From Rhizomys pruinosus (Eukaryota > Chordata > Mammalia > Rodentia > Spalacidae), in NCBI GenBank assembly GCA_009823505.1, contig VZQC01011941.1, positions 2,062,398 through 2,126,397 of the forward strand: DNA of 64,000 nt, written 5' to 3'. Each line of letters starts with the position of its first letter. Within the stretch, counting starts at the first letter, position 1. Under the pieces are notes generated by a model that was given only the letters and a program-made list of their open reading frames with translations, searched no databases and had not been told where the DNA came from. Position numbers and translations under genes: made by a program. This document shows, piece by piece, positions 14,221 through 26,560 of this stretch.

Positions 14221-16221
14221 TTATTGTGATGGGCAATGAATGTACGGAGCTCCATTCTAATTGTGTTTGATTACATTATATACTGAGCCCCTTTAATGTT
14301 TGTGTGATGTACATGTATTGCTGGGGTGCACCCAATTCCAGTAAGTGTGGTGATGTCCATTATGTGCAGTGCCCCCCATTCTAGGTTGTTGGGTGATGTA
14401 TATTATGTACTAAGCAACATTGTAGTTGTGTGTAATGTACATTATGGGCTGATACCGCATTGTATTGTGTGTGATGTGCATTAAATGTTTCTGCGCTCCC
14501 CAGTCTGTTTGTAGGTGTGTGGACAACTAATGTGGGTGAGTACCCCTTTAGTTAGGTGTGTGTTGTTCATTATATGTTGCATGCCCCATTCTAGTGTGTG
14601 TGTGATGTACATGATGTGCTGGTCCAATTCTAGTTGTGTTATGATGTAAATTATGTGCTCAGCCCCATTATAGTTGTGTGTGATGTACATTATGTGGCAA
14701 ACCCCATTCTACTTGTGTGTTATATACATGATGTGCCCGAAGGCCCATTCGACTGTGGTGTTGTATATTATGTAGTGAGCCCCAATCCAGTTGAGTGGTG
14801 ATGTAATTTGGTTGCGTGTGCCCATTCCTAGTTGTGTGTGAATGTACCATAATGTGAGGAGCCCCCATTGTAGTTGGTGTGTGATGTAAATTGATGTTCT
14901 AAGGCCCATATCCTACTTGTGGTGTATTGTACAATGTGGTGAGACACCAATCCTTTGTGGTGTTCATTATGTGCTGTGGGCCCCATTCTAATTGTGTGTA
15001 TGTTCATTAATGTGATAGCCCCATTCTGGTTGTGTTGATGTAACATTATATACTGAGCACCATTCGAGTTGTTGTGTGATCTACATTAAGTTCTGAGACC
15101 CATTCTGGTTTGGTTGATTGACATTGTGAGCTGCATGCCCAAGTAATGTGGGTGTGATTAATTATGTACTGCACCCCTCTCCTGGGTATGTAGTACAGTT
15201 AGGTACTGCGCCCCATTCTATTTATGTGTGTTTTACATTATATGCAGAGCCCCATTCTTGTTGTGTTAGATGTACATTATATGATAGGAGCCACGTTTTT
15301 ATTTGTGTGTGATGTAAATATGGTGCTGCACACCCCATTCAAGTGTCTGGGATGTACATTTGTGCGACCCCTTTCTAAGCTGTGTGTGATGTGCATAGGT
15401 CTGCGTGGCCCCATTTTAGTTGTGATGTGATGGTATATGATATACTGAAGGCGCCATTCTAGTCGTGTGTTTTGTACATTATGTAGTGAGCACCCATCCA
15501 GTTGTGTTATGTACTTAATGTGCCGGTGTGCCCCATTCTAGTAGTGTGCGATGTACATTATGTAATGAGGCCCCATGCTACGTGTGGTGATGTAATTGAT
15601 GCGCACCCCATTCTAGTTGTGTGGTGATGTTCATTATGTGCTGAGCCCCCATTCTAGCTCTGTGTGATATACATTATGCTCTGAGCCCCATTCTAGTAGC
15701 TTGTGATGTACATTATGTACTGAGCCCAAAGGCTGTTGTGTGTGAATGTTATTTATGTGCTGTGTGCCCAGTATAGTTGTGGTGTGATGTACATTAATGT
15801 AACTGCACACCAATTCTCTTTTGGGTAGATATACATTATGTGACTGGTGCGCCCAGTTCTATTTTTGTGTTTTTTACATTATAAACAGAGCCCCATTCTG
15901 GATGTGTGTGATATACATTATGCAGTGATCCCCGTTCTAGTTTGGTGTGATGTAAATTTAGATGCCTGCACACCCATTCAAGATGTCCCCTGTGATGTAC
16001 ATTATGTGCTCAGGCCGCATTCTCTAGTTGTTGTGTGATGTTAACATTATGTGCTGGACCCAATTCTAGTTGTTTTTGATGTTCATTATGTGCTGTAGGC
16101 CACATTCTAATTGTGTGTGGTGTGCATTAAGTGCTGAGCTGCATTCTACCTCTGTGATGGGGTGTACCGTTATATACTGCGCTCCCCCATTCGAGGCTGT
16201 GGTGTGATGACATTATGTACT

Positions 16222-18455
16222 GCGCACCGTCTTGTCTAATTTTTGTGTGATGTTTCATTATGTACAGCACGCCCCAGGCTAGTTGTGTGTACTGTACATT
16301 ATATGGCTTTGTGGCACCCTTGGGGAGTTGAATGTGGATGTACGTTATTTGGCTTAGCCCCAAAAAAAAAATTCTGTTGTGGTGTGATAAACATTATGTG
16401 GCTGAGCACCCCATTGCCTAGTTTTGATGGTATGATAACATTATGTATGGGTGAGCCCAACCTAATTTTGTGTAGATGACAAATTATTGTCTGAGCGCAT
16501 TTCTCATTTGTAGTGATGTACCTTAGATACTGCAGCCCCATGTCATTGTGTGTCATGACATTATGTAACTGCGACACCTCTCTAATTTTGTGTGATGTTC
16601 ATCTTAGTGCTGCAGCCCACTAGTTAGTATGGTGACTGTACATTTGTGCTAACCTTTGTGCCCTTGTAGTTTGATGTCGATAGTACGAGCCCTATCACAT
16701 GGTTGTCATTATGTCGCCCATTCGTAGTTTGTGTGTTGAATAACATTATGGGAATAGCCCCATTCCAGTGTGTGTGTGTACAATATGGATGGTAACCCAT
16801 GTGTACTTGTGTGTGATAACATTATGTACTGCAGCCCCATTATCTTGTGTGATGTACATTATGCATGCTGACCCCATTCTAGTTCGTAGAACATTGTGTT
16901 GCTTGATGTCTATTATCGCGACCCATTCAGTATGTGCTTGTATTGTACTGATAACAATGTAGTTCGTTTGTGGATCATACAGCTACCCTGTAGTGTGCTT
17001 CTTAGCATTAGTCTGGTCCATCGTGTGTGGATGGACTGTTATGTGCGGACCCATTTTGTTTGTGTGATGTCATTATTGTGAGCCAACTTTTAGTTGTGTG
17101 TGATGTACATTATGTCTGAGCCCCATCTCTAATGATTTGTGTGATGTACAGTTATATGCTTGAGCCCCATTCTATGGTTGAGGTTCATTAGGTGCTGTGG
17201 CTCCCCATTCTATGTGTGTGTGATGACAATTATGGCGCTGACCCCATTCTAGTATTGTGATGTGTCATATATGGTGGCCTTGCATTCTTAATTCTGTGTG
17301 ATATATCATATATTACTGCGCATGGCCCATTCTAATTATGTGATGTAATATGTATCGTGCTAAGAGCCCCCATTCTAGTAGTGTGTGATGGTAACATTAA
17401 TGTGCTCGCGCTGGCTTCCACCTTTCGTATACGTTAGTGTTTGAGGTACATTAGTAATTAGACTCTATTCTGGATAGTGTGATGTACTCGCGTACTGACC
17501 CCATTCTAGTTGTTAGTACTGTACCCATTATGGCTTTCGTTGTTGTGTTGTACTTGGTAGTGACACAATGTTACCTGCGTGCTGCCATCTAGTTGTGTGG
17601 TTTAGTGTACTATTAATGTGCTGATTGCACGCCCCACTCTAGTTATTTTGTGTGTTGTGACCATATAATGTACTGATGCGCTGCCGCCATTCTAGTTGTG
17701 TTGATTTACATTATGTACTGCATCGGCTTCAGTTCTAGTTGTGTGTGATGTTCATTCTGGAGCTGCTAGCCCATTTCTAGTGGTAAGGGATTGGACATAA
17801 TGATGCGCGCCCTCTTTCTGTTTTGTGTCGATGCATTTTTTGTGTGCGGCCAATTCTAGTCTTGTGTGATGGACTTCAGTTACCACCTTTGGTGATGTTG
17901 CATAATGGCCTGAGCCCTTGTGCTGGATAGCTTTAGTGTCAACTTGAACACACCTGGGTTGAGGGAACGCAATTGGGGAATTGGCTTCCATTGGATTGGC
18001 CGGTGGCCACATCTTTGGAGTATTGTCTGATGGTCGAGCAGTGTGGGAGAGCCCAGCCCACAATGAGTATGCCAAACTGGGGCAGGTGGTGGTGTATCGA
18101 TAAGAAGGCGGGCTGGGCATGAGCCAGGGGAGCAAGCCAGTGAACACATTCCCCCATGGCCTGTGCTTCACCTCCTGCTCCAGGTTCCTGCATTGAGTTG
18201 CTGCCCCTTGGGCTCCCCAAGTGATGAACTGTGACCCAGTAGATGTAAGCTGAAAAACCCTTTCCTCCCCAAGAATTGGTCGGTCAGAGTGTTTTGTTCA
18301 CAGACATGGAAGGCACAACTAGATAGCCCCTTCTACATTGTTTTATTTCATTATGTGGCTACGCACCTCCATAGTAGTTTGTGTGATGTACGCTTATGTT
18401 TGCTGAGCCCCATTCTAGTTGTGTGTGTGATGTATACATGTGATGTGCTGTGGCC
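16222..18455 (+). repeat. Low-fidelity second copy of 11298-13530
   Basis: Landmarks of 11298-13530 appear here in the same order: the CACCTCTTTCTAATTTTG-like start, two copies of the 318-bp block (near 16222 and 16571), GCCTTGCATTCTAATTCTG (12245 against about 17277), the TCTATTCTGGATAG unit (12416 against about 17464), and the 407-bp element (12862 against 17919) with its right flank. Differences are mostly one-base gains and losses. It is either a tandem duplicate of poor sequence quality or the same locus assembled twice. Confidence 0.8.
17919..18324 (+). mobile_element. LTR-like rodent repeat, copy 2 (error-rich)
   Basis: About 406 bp, aligned end to end with 12862-13268, followed by AGCCCC at 18325-18330. 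It keeps variants specific to the left copy (GGCGGGCTGGGC, GAGTTGCTGCC, CCAAGTGATG) and lacks those of the copy at 54692. It differs from copy 1 mainly by single-base indels, such as loss of one base in the ATGGTATAAG region. That makes it a duplicate of copy 1, biological or artefactual, not a separate insertion. Confidence 0.85.
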
Positions 18456-18456
18456 N
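18456..18456. other. Single-N assembly gap
   Basis: One N separates error-rich satellite on the left from an unrelated non-satellite sequence on the right. No repeat phase carries across it, so the true distance between the sides is unknown. Confidence 0.9.
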
Positions 18457-18918
18457 GTATCCCTCTCGGTCCATTTTGAGTTTTTTCATTCTCTCTTCTT
18501 ACTTCTCTGACATTTTCTTTTGTTCTTTAATTTCTCTGCATGGTCTGCAATTAGTCCTCTAAGGTCTGTTCTGGGGTCACGTCAGGAGGATGCCATTGTA
18601 GCTATCTCATACTGGGTTGGTAGAGACTTGGTGCGGAATTATTCTGCACCTGTCCCCTGTTTGTCTCTTTGTGGTCTCCCTGGGCATGTGGGTTTCCCTT
18701 TTGTGATCAAATCTCAATGCATTTTCAGTTTGTTGAAGGATGAAAGCTTCCTTTCATCCTTCCAATGCCAATTTTTTTCCCTTTTCCTTCCCTCCTAATG
18801 TTTTGGGATTGTGGACTTGTATGTTTCAGGCTTTTTTTTTTATATTTTGGATACTGAAAGTCTCTTCCTTTCCTGTTTTGAATGTTCTTTTAATCAACTG
18901 GATACTCTCTCCTCAAAT

Positions 18919-19014
18919 TCCAGTTGTTGGTGGGGGTGGGGAAGTGGGGGGTGGGGAAATGGGGGATGGGGGTGGGGGTATGGGGGGCCGGGGGAATGGG
19001 GGTGGGGGGTTTCC
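18919..19014 (+). repeat. G-rich purine tract
   Basis: Repeated GGGGGTGGGG and GTGGGGGG runs with little else for about 95 bp, lying between the T-rich part and the 250-bp tandem units. Such a tract has strong potential to form G-quadruplexes on this strand. It may be an expanded part of the transposon or simple sequence. Confidence 0.85.
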
Positions 19015-19034
19015 TGACTTAGCCCATGCCCTGG

Positions 19035-19872
19035 TACGTTCCTGGAGCAGTGGTGGGCTGGTCCTGACCCCTGCCTGGCTCGGGACCCCAATATGGCATC
19101 TGCGCCTGACTCCAAACCCAGGATCCCCTCCCACTTGTGACTGGGGGGGATCTGGGAAACCCAGCTGGGCAGCCATGCTTTGGCAGGATTTAGGAGTCCA
19201 GTCTTGGTCCGACAGTCACTGGCCCCCTCTGCCACAACTCAGCAAATCAATTGTCCTGCACCTGTGGGTCAATGCCCTAATTTTACCTTCCTGGAGCAGT
19301 GGCTGGCTGGTCCTGACCCCTGCACTGCTCAGGACCACAATATGGCATCTGCGCCTGACTCTGAACACAGGATCCCCTCCCACTTGTGACTACGGGGGGC
19401 GGCAGGGCAGGGACACCCAGCCTGGCAGCCACGCTTTGGCAGGATTTAGGAGTCCGGTCTAAGTCCGCCAGTCACTGGCCCCCTCTGCCACAACTCAGCA
19501 AATCAATTGTCCTACACCCGTGGGTCAATGCCCTAAGTTTTACCCTTCTGGAGCAGCTCCTTTGGGGACTGTCTGGTCCTGCCCCCTGCACTGCTCAGGA
19601 CCAGGGTATGGCGTCTGCGCCTGACTCCGAACCTAGGATCCCCTCCCACTTGTGACTGGGGTTGGGGCACCCAGCGGGCCAGCCACTGCCTTGGCAGGAT
19701 TTGGCGTCTGCGTCTAGGTCCGCCAGTCACTGGCCCCCTCTGCCACAACTCAGCAAATCAATTGTCCTGCACCCATGGGTCAATGCCCTAATTTTACCTT
19801 CCTGGTGCAGTGCGGGCTGGTCCTGACCCCTGCCCTGCTCAGGACCACAATATGGCGTCTGCGCCTGACTCC
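19035..19872. repeat. About 3.4 tandem units of about 250 bp
   Basis: The anchor GGCCCCCTCTGCCACAACTC occurs at 19221, 19477 and 19732 (spacing 256 and 255 bp). A second anchor, GTCCTGACCCCTG or close variants, occurs at 19061, 19310, 19576 and 19820. Each unit also carries AATATGGCATCTGCGCCTG and CAGCAAATCAATTGTCCT. The units differ by small indels and substitutions. Size and GC content fit retrotransposon promoter monomers, but the identity is inferred. Confidence 0.85.
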
Positions 19873-21897
19873 TTGCATGTGATTTTCATTATGAGCTGCG
19901 TGCCCCTTACTAATTGTGTGATGTACATTATGTGCTGAGCCCCATTCTAGTTGTTTGTGGTGTATATTTTGTGCTGAGCCCCATTCTAGTTGTGTGATGT
20001 ATATTATGTGCTGAGCCCCATTCTAGTTGTGTGATGTTCATTATGTGTGGCGTGCCCCATTCCATTGCCCCATTCTAGTTGTGTGTGATGTTCATTATGC
20101 ATTGTGCCACATTTTACTTGTTTGTGATGTAGGTTATGTGCAGAGACCCATTCTAGTTGTGTGTGATATTCATTATTTGCTGCATGCCCCATTCTATTTG
20201 TATGTGATGTACAATATGTACTGAGCGCCATTCTGGTTGTGTTTGATGCATATACTGAGGCCCACTCTAGTTGTGACATACATTATGTACTGAGCCCCAT
20301 TCTAGTTTTGTGTGATGGACATTATGTGCTGAGCTGCATTCTATTTGTGTGATGTACATTAGGTTCTGTGCATCCCATTCTAGTTGAGTGTGATGTACAT
20401 TACGTGCTGCTCACCATTCTAGTTGTGTGTTATGTACATTATGTGCTGTGCACCCCATTCTAGTTGTGCGTGATTTTAATTATGTGCTGCGTTTCCCTTA
20501 CTAGTTGTGTGTGATGTTCATTATGTATTGAGCCCCATTCTAGTTGTGTGTGATGTCCATTATGTGCTGAGACCAATTCTAGTTGTGTGTTATGTACATT
20601 ATGTGCTGTGTGCCCCATTATAGTTGTGTATGATGTGCATTATTTGCTGTGCACCATTCAATTTGTGTGTGATGTACATTATATACTAAGCCAAATTCTA
20701 GTTGCGTGTGGAGTACATTATGATCTGAGCCCCATTCTAGTTGTGTGTGATGTATCTTATGTACTGCACACCCCATTCTAGTTGTTTGTGATGTAAATTA
20801 TGTACTGCACGCCTCATTCTAGTTGTGTGAGATGTACATTTTATACTGTGAGTCCCATTCTAGTTGTGTGTGATGTATATTATGTACTGAGACCTAGCTA
20901 GTTGTGTGTGATGTACATTATGTGCTGCGTTCCCAATTCTATTTGTGTGTGATATTCATTATGTGTTGCGTGCCCGATTCTATTTGTTTTTAATGTACAT
21001 TATGTACTGCGTGCCCCATTCAAGTTGTGTTTGATGTTCATTATGTGCTGCGTGCCCCATTCTAGTTGTGTGTGAAGTTCATTACGTGCCCAAATCTTGT
21101 TGAGTGTGATGTTCATTGTATACTGCGTGCCCCATTCTAGTTGTGTGTGATGTACATTAGGTGCTGTGTGCCTCATTATATTTGTGAGTGATCTCCATTA
21201 TGTACTGAGCCCCCAGTATAATTTATGATGTGCCTTATGTGCTGAGCACCATTCTAGTTGTGTGTGATGTACATTATATGCTGAGCCACATTGTAGTTGT
21301 GTGTGAAGTATATTATGACCTGAGGCCCATTGTAGTTGTGTGTGATGTACATTATGTACTGAGCCCCATTCCAGTTGTGTGTGATGTACATTATGTGCAG
21401 TGTGACCCATTCTAATTGTGTGTGATGTACAGTATGTGCTGAGCCCCATTCTAGTTGTGTGTGATGTTCATTATATGCTGAGCCCCAATCTACTTGTGTG
21501 TGATGTACATTATGTGCTGAGCCCCATTCTAGTTGTGTGTGAGGAACATTATGTACTGAGACCCATTCTTGTTGTGTGTTATGTACATTATGTGCTGCGA
21601 TCCTCATTCTATTAGAGTGTGATGTATGTTATGTACTGAGCCCCTTTCTAGTTCTGTGTGATGTACAATATGTACTGAACGGCATTCTGGTTGTGTTTGA
21701 TGTACATTATATACTGAGGCCCATTCTAGTTGTTTGTGATGTACATTATGTGCTGAGCCCCATACTAGTTTTGTGTGGTGTACCTTATGTGCTGAGCTGC
21801 ATTCTACTTTTGTGATGTACATTAGGTACTGTGCATCCCATTCTAGTTGAGTGTGATGTACATTATATACTAAGCCAAACTCTAGTTGCATGTGTGT
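19873..21897 (+). repeat. Clean satellite between two insertions
   Basis: Regular sense-orientation satellite. It contains two marker units of the form GAGCTGCATTCTA plus CATTAGGT (at about 20333 and 21796) that also occur at about 24, 2081, 5345, 7722 and 10944. Those markers define related higher-order blocks. No gene is seen. Confidence 0.9.
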
Positions 21898-21899
21898 TC

Positions 21900-21980
<81 letters not shown>

Positions 21981-21999
21981 GGGGTTTTTTTTTTTTTTT

Positions 22000-22031
<32 letters not shown>

Positions 22032-22058
22032 TTTTCTTTTTTTTTTTTTTTCTTCTTT
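21898..22058 (+). repeat. 160-bp poly(T) tract
   Basis: Almost pure T with isolated C and one GGGG at 21981-21984. It interrupts a known unit: homologous uninterrupted copies near 5597, 11195 and 20712 read TTGCATGTGG or TTGCGTGTGG, then ACATTATGAG or ACATTATGAT. Here the sequence runs TTGCATGTGTG, the tract, then AAATTATGAG. A few bases at the junction are replaced. It could be the reverse of a long retrotransposon poly(A) tail whose body is missing, an expanded microsatellite or a sequencing fault; the sequence does not decide. Confidence 0.9.
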
Positions 22059-25000
22059 AAATTATGAGCTGAGTCCCATTATAGTTGTGTGTGATGTACC
22101 TTATGTACTGTGTGCCCCATTCTAGTTGTGTGTGATATACATTAAGTAATGTGTGCCTCATTCTAGTTGTGTGTGATGTACATTGTATACTGTGATCACA
22201 TTCTAGTTGTGTGTGATGTATATTATGTACTGAGACGTAGCTAGTTCTGTGTGATGTACATTTTATGCTGCGTGCACCATTCTATTTATGTGTGATGTAT
22301 ATTATGTGCTGCGCACCCCATTCTAGTTGTGTGTGATGTACATTAGGTTGGTGGACCCATTTTCGTTGTGCTTTGTCCATTATGTACTGAGCCCCAGTCT
22401 AATTGTGTGATGTACATTATGTGCTGAGCCCCATTGTAGTTGTGTGATGTACATTATGTCCTGAGGCCCATTCTACTTGTGTGTGATATACATTATGTAT
22501 GAGCCCCATTTCATTTGTGTGTGATGTACATTATGTGCTGTCCACCCCATTCTAATTGTGTGTGATGTACATTATGTGCTGAGCCCCATTCTAGCTGTGT
22601 GTGATGTACATTATGTGCTGTGCATCATTCTAGATGTGTGTGATGTACATCATGTTCTGAGCCCCATTCTAGTTGTGTGTGATTTTCTTTATGTGCTGAG
22701 CACCAATCTAGTTGTTTGTGATGTTCATTATGTGCTGCACTCTCCATTCAAGTTGTGTGTGATGTACATTATGTGCTGAGCCCCATTCTAGTTGTGTGTG
22801 AGGATCATTATGTACTGAGACCCATTCTTGTTGTGTGTGATGTACGTTATGTGCTGCGATCCCCATTCTATTAGTGTGTGATGTACATTATGTACTGAGC
22901 ACCATTCTAGTTGTGTGTGATGTAAATTATGTGCTGAGCCTCATTCTCATTGTGCGTGATGTACATTTTGTGCTGTGAACTCCATTCTAGTTGTGTATGA
23001 TGTACATATGTACTGCGGGCCCCATTCAAGTTGTGTGTGATGTACATTATGTGTGGTGTGCGCCATTCTATTTTTGTGTGATTCCATTATGTGCTGAGCT
23101 CCATTCGTGTTTTCTGTGATGTACTTTATGTACTGCGTGCCCCACTCTCGTTGGGTGTGATGTACATTATGTACTGAGCCCCATTCTAGTTGGGTGTGAC
23201 ATACATTATGTGCTGCGCAACCCATTCAAGTTGTGTGTGATGTACATTATGTGTGGTGTGCCACATTCTATTTTCGTGTGATGTCCATTATGTGCTGCGC
23301 CCCATTCATGTTGTTTGTGATGTACTTTATGTACTGTGTGCCCCATCTAGTTGGGTGTGATGTACATTATGTACTGAGCCCCATTCTAGTTGGGTGTGAT
23401 ATCCATTATGTGCTGCGTTCCCCATTCTATTTGTGTGTGATTTTCATTATGCGTTGCATGCCCCATTCTATTTGTTTCTGATGTACAATATCGGCTGAGC
23501 CCCACTCTAGTTGTGTGTGATGTTCATTATGTGCTCACCACCACTCTAGTTGTGTATGATGTACATTTTGTGCTGCATGCTCCATTGTAGTTCTTTGTGA
23601 TGTACATCATGTTCTGAGCCCAATTCAAGTTGTGTGTGATATTCATTATGTGCTGACTCCTTTTATAGTTGTGTGTGATATTCATTATATCCTGCGGTTT
23701 CCATTCAATTTGTGTGTGATGTACATTTTGAGCTGCGCACCACATTTTAGTTCTGTGAGATATACATTATGTTCAGAGCCCCATTCTAATTGTGTTTGAC
23801 GTACATTATGTACTGCACGGCCCATTCTAGTTGTGTGTAATGTTGATTATGTGCTGCGTGCTGCATTCTAGTTCTGTGTGATGTACATTATGTCCTGAGG
23901 CCCATTCTACTTGTGTGTGATGTACATTATGTATGAGCCCCATTTCATTTGTGTGTGATGTACATTATGTTCTGTCCACCCCATTCTAATTGTGTGTGAT
24001 GTACATTATGTGCTGCGCACCATTCTAGATGTGTGTGATGTACATTATGTGTTTGCGCACCATTCTAGTTGTGTGTGATGTACATCATGTTCTGAGCCCG
24101 ATTCTAGTTTTGTGTGATGTTCATTATGTGCTGAGCCCCATTCTAGTTGTGTGTGATGTTCATTATGTGCTGCGCACTCCATTCAAGTTGTGTGTGATGT
24201 ACATTATGTGCTGAATCCCATTATAGTTGTGTGTGATGTGCATTTTGTGCTGCGCACCCCATTCAAGTTGGGCGTGACGTACATTATGTGTGTTGTGCCA
24301 TATTCTATTTTTTTGTGATGTCCATTATGTTCTGAGCCCCATTCATGTTGTTTGTGGTGTACTTTATGTACTGCATGCCCCATTCTAGTTGGGTGTGATG
24401 TACGTTATGTACTGAACCCCATTTTAGTTGGATGTGATGTACATTATGTGCTGCGTGTCCCATTCTAGTTGTGTGTGATGTACATTATGTGTGGTGTGCC
24501 CCATGCTATTTTTGTGTGATGTCCATTATGTGCTGCTCCCCCTTATGTTTTTGTGATGTACTTTATGTACTGTGTGCCCCATTCTAGTTGGGTGTGATGT
24601 ACATTATGTACTGAGACCCATTCTAATTGTGTGTGATGTACATTATGTACTGCGTTCCCCATTCTAGTTGATTGTGATGTATATTATGTACTGAGCCCCA
24701 TTCGAGTTGTTTGTGATGAACATTATGTGCTGAGACCCATTCTAGTTATGTGTGAGGTACATTATGTGCTGAACCCCAAAGTAGTTGTTTGTGATGTTCA
24801 TTATGTCCTGCGTGCACCATTCTATTTGTGTGTGATGTACATTATGTGCTGTGCACCCCAATCAAGTCCTGTGTGAAGTACATTTTGTGTGGTGTGCCGC
24901 TTTCTATATTTGTGTGATGTCCATTATGTGCTGAGCCCCATTCATGTCATTTGTGATGTACTTTATGCACTGAGCCCCATTCTATTTGGTGTATGACAAC

Positions 25001-26560
25001 TAGTACTGAGCCCCATTCTAATTGTGTGTGATATACATTATGTACTGCGTGCCCCATTCTACTTGATTGTGATGTATATTATGTACTGATCCCGATTCTA
25101 GGTTTGTGATGTACATTATATGCTGGGCCCTATACTAGTTGTGTGTTAGGTAAGTTATGTGCTGATCACCATTCTAGTTTTGTATGTTGTACGTGTTATG
25201 CTTCACGCCCCATTCTAGTTGTGTGTGATGTACATCATGTTCTGAGACCCATTCTAGTTATGTGTGATGTTCAATGTGTGCTGATCCCCATTGTAGTTGT
25301 GCGTGTTGTTCATTATGTGCTGGGCTCTCCATTCAAATTGTGTGTGCTGTACATTATGTGCTGAGCCCCATTCTAGTTGTGTGAGGAACATTATGTACTG
25401 AGACCATTTCTTATTGTGTGTGATGTTCATTATGTGCTGTGCTCCCCATTCTATTAGTGTGAGATGTATATTATGTACTGAGTCCCATTCTAGTTGTGTG
25501 TGATGTAAATTTTGTGCTCAGTCCCATTCTAGTTGTGTGTGATGTACATTATGTGTGGTGTGCCCCATTCTATTTTTGTGTTATATCCATTATGTGCTGA
25601 GACCCATTCATGTTGTTTTTGATGTACTTTATGTACTGCGTGCCCCATTCTAGTTGGGTGTGATGTACATTATGTACTGAGTCCCATTCTAGTTGTGTGT
25701 GATGTTCATTACATACTGCGTGCCCCATTCTAGTTGATTGTCATGTACTTTATGTGCTGAGCCCCATCCTAGCTGTGTGTGATATTCATTATTTGCTGCA
25801 TGCCCCATTCTAGTTGTGTGTGATGTACAATATGTACTGAGCCCCATTCTGGTGGTGTTTGACGTACATTATATACTGAACACATTTCTAGTTGTGTGTG
25901 ATGTACATCATGTTCTGATCCCGATTCTAGTTGTGTGTGATATTCATTATGTGCTGAGCCCTCCATTCAAGTTGTATGTGATGTACATTATGTGCTGAAC
26001 CCCATACTAGTTGTGTGTGATATTCATTATTTGCTGCACTCCCCATTCTAGTTGTGTGTGTTGTAAAAAATGTACTGAGCCCCATTCTAGACCTGTTTGA
26101 TGTACATTATATACTGAGCCGCATTCTAGTTGTGTGTGCTGTACATCATGTTCTGAGCCCCATTCTTGCTGTGTGTGATGTTCATTATGTGCTGCGCTCC
26201 CCATTCTATTAGTGTGTGATGTACATTATGTACTGAGACCCATTCTAGTTGTCTGTGATGTAAATTATGTGCTAAGCCGCATTCTCGTTGTGCGTAATGT
26301 ACATTATGTGCTGCGCACCCCATTCTAGTTGTGTGTGAAGTACATTATGTGCTGCGGATACCATTCAAGTTGTGTGTGATGTACATTATGTGTAGTGTGC
26401 CCCATTCTATTTTTGCGTGATGTCCATTATGTGATGAGATCCATTCAATTTTTTTGTGATGTACTTTATGTACTGTGTGCCCCATTCTAGTTGGATGTGA
26501 TGTACATAATGTACTGAGCCGCATTCTAGTTGGGTGTGATATACATTATGTGCTGCGTCC
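22059..26560 (+). repeat. Clean satellite
   Basis: Regular mixed 39/41-bp units in sense orientation. A recurring run (a GTGTGGTGTGCC unit, then CATTCTATTTTTGTGTGATG, then CATTCATGTTGTTTGTGATG) occurs many times, for example near 23240, 24290, 24490 and 25555, and also in the 4.2-kb blocks. Nothing but satellite is visible. Confidence 0.9.

Larger units (their letters stand above)
13571..18455 (+). repeat. Error-rich satellite ending at a gap
   Basis: The satellite is still readable, but unit lengths jitter by 1-5 bases, bases are inserted or dropped inside otherwise conserved motifs, and odd homopolymers appear (for example a run of A near 16360). Substitutions are not the main difference; indels are. 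The stretch ends exactly at the N at 18456. A short piece near 13568-13612 (TGTTGGGCTGTTCAGG onward) does not look like satellite. The pattern is what uncorrected long-read sequence at a contig end looks like, although rapid decay of an unselected array cannot be excluded from the sequence alone. Confidence 0.8.
18457..19872. mobile_element. 1.4-kb composite non-satellite insertion, family unknown
   Basis: This segment shares nothing with the satellite. It has three parts: a T-rich, single-copy-looking stretch (18457-18918), a G-rich purine stretch (18919-19014) and tandem units of about 250 bp (19035-19872). Satellite resumes at about 19873 right after CTGACTCC. A single-copy stretch next to GC-rich tandem units resembles a retrotransposon 5' region, such as rodent L1 promoter monomers with the adjoining leader, but I cannot match it to a named family. 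The open frames (up to 240 aa at 18740-19462) are Gly/Trp/Pro-rich read-throughs without domains. The left edge is hidden by the gap. Confidence 0.6.

Noticed and set aside
18740..19462. 240-codon plus-strand frame
   Set aside because: It reads across a T-rich stretch, a G-rich tract and tandem 250-bp units; the composition is Gly/Trp/Pro-rich with no recognised domain, and shadow frames exist on the other strand.
21831..22125. Phe-rich frames of about 78 codons
   Set aside because: They are translations of the T tract.
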